Source: Deltaproteobacteria bacterium RBG_16_54_18
Lineage (GTDB): Bacteria; Desulfobacterota; B13-G15; RBG-16-54-18
Assembly (NCBI GenBank): GCA_001797935.1
Contig: MGQT01000084.1
Span: 4,021-12,173, forward strand
DNA length: 8,153 nt
Direction: 5' to 3'
A program made the translations under genes and the position numbers. The notes below the pieces were generated by a model. It had not been told where the DNA came from. It saw only the letters and a list, made by a program, of their open reading frames with translations, and did no database searches. This document shows, piece after piece, positions 5,380 to 8,153 of this stretch; the first letter of the stretch is position 1; each line of letters opens with the position of its first letter.

Positions 5380-5413
5380 TAAATCTATGGCTATTATTTG
5401 ATTGAGGTATTGC

Positions 5414-6970
5414 TCAAAACGAGACGATAAATCGTTTGATCACAATAAAGACGACGAGGCCCAGCGCCAATAACAGGCATGCCCACGCAAAAAGGTCGCC
5501 ATATTTGGTATAAAAGGTCAACTCACTCGTCTTAAATCCTATCTCCTCGACCAATATCTCTTGGGTAAAGAGATTGCTGGACTTTTTGATCCTCCCCCAG
5601 GGATCTACAAAGGCGCTGATGCCGGTATTGGCCGCCCGCACCAGCCACACACGGTTTTCTATGGCCCTGAAGCAGGCCTGGGACAGGTGTTGCAGGGGCG
5701 CCGATGTCCTGCCGAACCATGCGTCATTGGTAATGGTTACCATGAAATCAGCTCCCTTACGCACGTTGATCCGGCACAGTTCCGGGAATATCACTTCAAA
5801 GCAGACCAATACCCCGAACCGGCCGCGGGGGAGCCGAAAGATGATTGTTTCTTTGCCCGCGGTGATATTCCCTACCCCGGCCAGCGCATTGAAGGCGGGG
5901 AAGTGGGCCGAAAGAGGCACATATTCGCCAAACGGGACCAGGTGCATCTTATCGTATTGACCGATGATTTGGCGCTGTGGGGAGAGGAGATAGGCGCTAT
6001 TGTATACCATGCGTCTCTTGCCCTTGCTTTTCTCGGTAAGGCTTCCGAAAAGGAGATAGGCACCTGTCTCCTGGGGGATGGTCATGACCGCGGCATCAAG
6101 CTCCGTGCCCGAGGGAAAATAGTCGGGAAAGGCCGTCTCCGGCCAGACAACGAGCGCGGGCGACTGTTCCTCCAGACGAAGGGATAAATCGTGATAGATC
6201 GTCATCGTCCTTTTTTTAAATGCGGCATCCCACTTGATGTCCTGGGGGATGTTCCCCTGGGCCAGGCCGACGGTTATCCCCTTTTCGGTCTTGTACGGGT
6301 AATGAACCCGCCAGTACCCATAGGCGCATGTCAAAACTACTAAGATCAGGATGCAAAGAGAAGGTATAAGCAGGACCTTATGCTTCTTGCTCCCCTTCCG
6401 GCCATCTTTTTTCGGGACAAGCCAAAGGTATATAAGGGTATTAATCAAAATTATTAGAAAGGTGACCCCGTAGACGCCGGTTATATCGGCGAGCTGGATG
6501 AACAAGGTATTGCTGTATTGCGTATATCCGACCAGGACCCAGGGAAAGCCGCTGAGCAAAAAAGAGCGCGCGTATTCCAGCCCGACCCACAGGACGGGGA
6601 AGACAAGGAGCATCGCCCATTGACTCTTTGCCTTGATCGCTGAAATGAGGAAGGTGAAGACCCCCCAATAGAGGCTCAGATAGATCGCCAGGAGGAGCAG
6701 AATAGGGATGGCAAGGGGAAGAGGGATATTGCCGTACCGGTGGACAGCCACCACTACCCAATAGATAAGTCCGACATAGGCCACCACCCCGGCAAAGGCA
6801 CCTAAGAGGAACGCCTCACGGCCGCTTTTCCCCTCGACGCACAGCAAGAGAGGTACCAAAAAGATGAAGGCAACGGGCCAGAGAGTATAGTTCGGAAAAC
6901 TCACAACAAGAAGGGCCCCCGAAACGGCGGCCCAAAAGTAGTGTAAACTCTGCGCGCGGTGTGATCTCAT
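5414..6970 (-). CDS. lnt: Apolipoprotein N-acyltransferase
   Basis: Lnt is an inner-membrane enzyme that transfers an acyl chain from phospholipid to the N-terminal cysteine of apolipoproteins, the last step of lipoprotein maturation in Gram-negative bacteria. The 518-residue length is typical. Hydrophobic segments fill about 12-45, 53-77, 83-112, 119-135, 157-184 and 199-217, followed by the periplasmic nitrilase-type domain (about 231-480) and a last membrane helix (about 492-512). The catalytic triad is complete: Glu278 in WPETAF, Lys341 in YDKMHLVPFGEY and Cys390 in LVCFEVIF. Glu349 and Glu392 match further conserved glutamates. Its ATG overlaps the stop of the upstream aminotransferase gene (ATGA) and no Shine-Dalgarno site is visible before it, so it is probably translated by coupling. 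No clear terminator follows; the hairpin over its stop codon is only 5 bp. Confidence 0.96.
   Translation of the reverse strand: MRSHRAQSLHYFWAAVSGALLVVSFPNYTLWPVAFIFLVPLLLCVEGKSGREAFLLGAFAGVVAYVGLIYWVVVAVHRYGNIPLPLAIPILLLLAIYLSLYWGVFTFLISAIKAKSQWAMLLVFPVLWVGLEYARSFLLSGFPWVLVGYTQYSNTLFIQLADITGVYGVTFLIILINTLIYLWLVPKKDGRKGSKKHKVLLIPSLCILILVVLTCAYGYWRVHYPYKTEKGITVGLAQGNIPQDIKWDAAFKKRTMTIYHDLSLRLEEQSPALVVWPETAFPDYFPSGTELDAAVMTIPQETGAYLLFGSLTEKSKGKRRMVYNSAYLLSPQRQIIGQYDKMHLVPFGEYVPLSAHFPAFNALAGVGNITAGKETIIFRLPRGRFGVLVCFEVIFPELCRINVRKGADFMVTITNDAWFGRTSAPLQHLSQACFRAIENRVWLVRAANTGISAFVDPWGRIKKSSNLFTQEILVEEIGFKTSELTFYTKYGDLFAWACLLLALGLVVFIVIKRFIVSF
6967..6970 (-). promoter_or_regulatory. ATGA stop-start overlap (translational coupling)
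   Basis: On the - strand the aminotransferase gene ends ...GTC ATC GCA TGA, and lnt starts ATG AGA TCA using the same ATGA. With no visible ribosome binding site for lnt, reinitiation by ribosomes finishing the upstream gene is the likely mode of translation. Confidence 0.8.
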
Positions 6971-8109
6971 GCGATGACCGTGCGGAAAAATTCGGCGATG
7001 CGCGAGACGACATAATTTTGGTGTTCCCTGGCGAACTCCGGATAAATCGGCAGCGCCAGCGCCTCTTGGGCTGCCCGCTCGGAATGGATGAGATCACCCG
7101 GTGCGTATCCCAACCCCTTATAACACTCCTGCAGGTGGAGAGGGTACGGATAATAGATATCAGTAACTATCCCCTCTTTGGCCAGAAATTCCTTAAGCAT
7201 ATCCCGTTGCGGGACCCTGATGACATATTGGTTGTAGATATGGCGGTTGTTGTACTGCACATGGGGGGTCTCGATCCCGAGTGACTGCGCATTGATCTCT
7301 TCGAAAAGCTTATCATAATGAGCCGCGTTCTCGCGTCTCTTTTCCGTCCATTCCTCCAGATAACGTAATTTCACCAGCAGGACGGCGGCCTGCAAGGCGT
7401 CCAGTCGGCTGTTGACCCCGATGAGTTGATACTGATACTTAGCAGCGGCACCGTGTACCCGCAAGAGCCGCAATCGGTGCGCCAATTCATCGTCATCGGT
7501 GGTCACCATCCCACCGTCACCAAACGCACCCAAATTTTTAGAGGGATAGAATGAAAAACACCCCATATCACCGATGCTCCCAGCCCTCGCCGCAGGGAGG
7601 GAATCCTTTATATAATCGGCCCCTATGGCCTGGGCCGCATCCTCAATGATCTTGAGGTTATGACGGTGGGCTATGGTATTGATGGGCCCCATATCGGCGC
7701 ATTGGCCGAATAGGTGCACCGGTATGATGGCCTTGGTCTTGGCGGTTATGTGTGCCTCTATCTTGGCGGGATCCAGGTTATACGTCTGAGGGTCGATGTC
7801 CACAAATACGGGACTGGCGCCGGTCTGTGAAATGGAGCCTGCCGTGGCAAAGAAGGTAAAGGGGGTGGTGATCACCTCGTCACCGGGCCCTACCCCGATG
7901 GCCAATAAGGCCAGCGTCAAGGCATCACTGCCGGAGGCCACCCCTATCGCATGCCGGACCTGGGAATAGGTCGCAATAGCCTGCTCCAGGGCCTCTACCT
8001 TGGGTCCTAAAATAAAATATTGCTCAGAAACCACCTCGGTAATAGCCTGATCTATCTCTGGTTTGATCCGCTGATACTGTGCCTTTAAATCGAGAAACGG
8101 GACTTTCAT
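6967..8109 (-). CDS. DegT/DnrJ/EryC1/StrS-family PLP aminotransferase (nucleotide-sugar)
   Basis: This 380-residue fold-type I PLP enzyme is of the sugar aminotransferase family, which aminates keto-sugar nucleotides with glutamate as the usual donor. Family landmarks are the N-terminal VPFLDLKAQY (3-12), ASGSDALTLAL (58-68), the substrate/PLP strand DEVITTPFTFFATA (77-90), EDAAQAIGA (156-164) with Asp157 for the pyridine nitrogen and Gln160, and SFYPSKNLGAFGDGG (186-200) with the internal aldimine Lys191. The overall look is closest to WbpE/WlbE-type enzymes that make 3-amino sugars (UDP-GlcNAc3N-uronate) for O-antigen. A GnnB-like enzyme making 3-amino-UDP-GlcNAc for lipid A is an alternative, and the substrate is not decidable here. 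It is upstream of and overlaps lnt, so an envelope role is consistent. ATG 8109 has only a weak AAGGCAGG site some 11 bases upstream. The 44 bases beyond show no clear promoter, so the operon may start outside the window. Confidence 0.92.
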   Translation of the reverse strand: MKVPFLDLKAQYQRIKPEIDQAITEVVSEQYFILGPKVEALEQAIATYSQVRHAIGVASGSDALTLALLAIGVGPGDEVITTPFTFFATAGSISQTGASPVFVDIDPQTYNLDPAKIEAHITAKTKAIIPVHLFGQCADMGPINTIAHRHNLKIIEDAAQAIGADYIKDSLPAARAGSIGDMGCFSFYPSKNLGAFGDGGMVTTDDDELAHRLRLLRVHGAAAKYQYQLIGVNSRLDALQAAVLLVKLRYLEEWTEKRRENAAHYDKLFEEINAQSLGIETPHVQYNNRHIYNQYVIRVPQRDMLKEFLAKEGIVTDIYYPYPLHLQECYKGLGYAPGDLIHSERAAQEALALPIYPEFAREHQNYVVSRIAEFFRTVIA

Positions 8110-8153
8110 TGATTAATAACCTGCCTTTTTGTGATCTTTTCTATACATTCCTC

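Noticed and set aside
5402..5417. TTGAG/CTCAA hairpin over the lnt stop codon
   Set aside because: Only 5 bp with no U-tract on the - strand; too weak to call a terminator.
5561..6187. + strand open frame of 208 codons inside lnt
   Set aside because: It lies opposite the Lnt nitrilase domain, whose triad is complete, and its translation has no recognisable domain.

Overview
The window reads as a chromosomal piece of a Gram-negative, strictly anaerobic, aromatic-compound-degrading bacterium. A Desulfobacterota (former Deltaproteobacteria) type such as a syntroph or sulfate reducer is the best guess. The reasons are two diagnostic enzymes of the anaerobic benzoyl-CoA pathway, an apolipoprotein N-acyltransferase (which implies an outer membrane), moderately high GC, and strong Shine-Dalgarno sites. 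Genus-level assignment cannot be made by eye.

Left part (1-4772, + strand). After about 260 bases of apparently non-coding DNA with inverted repeats and a sigma70-like promoter, five genes run in one direction with short gaps and good ribosome binding sites. They are an acyl-CoA dehydrogenase, a 69-residue stand-alone biotin carrier protein, a short-chain dehydrogenase/reductase (SDR), 6-hydroxycyclohex-1-ene-1-carbonyl-CoA dehydrogenase (Had, BamQ) and 6-oxocyclohex-1-ene-1-carbonyl-CoA ring hydrolase (Oah, BamA). Had and Oah take the hydrated product of dearomatised benzoyl-CoA through oxidation and hydrolytic ring opening to 3-hydroxypimeloyl-CoA. The SDR is a plausible next enzyme (3-hydroxypimeloyl-CoA oxidation). 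The acyl-CoA dehydrogenase plus biotin carrier suggest a later dehydrogenation and a biotin-dependent (de)carboxylation, for example around glutaryl-/glutaconyl-CoA. The residues do not settle that. The benzoyl-CoA reductase, the dienoyl-CoA hydratase (Dch/BamR) and any carboxyltransferase or biotin carboxylase partner are not in the window.

Middle (4773-5413). The catabolic operon converges on a GNAT acetyltransferase gene on the - strand. A strong intrinsic terminator lies between them, with its U-tract on the - strand, so it serves the GNAT gene. The GNAT gene has its own near-consensus promoter (TTGACA, 16 bp, TATACT).

Right part (5414-8109, - strand). A DegT/DnrJ/EryC1/StrS-family PLP sugar aminotransferase overlaps by ATGA with lnt. 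The two look translationally coupled and both serve the cell envelope. They look unrelated to the aromatic pathway.

No tRNA, rRNA, CRISPR, insertion sequence or phage feature was seen. The most interesting points are the minimal biotin carrier inside a benzoyl-CoA ring-cleavage operon, and the mixed active-site signature of the acyl-CoA dehydrogenase beside it.
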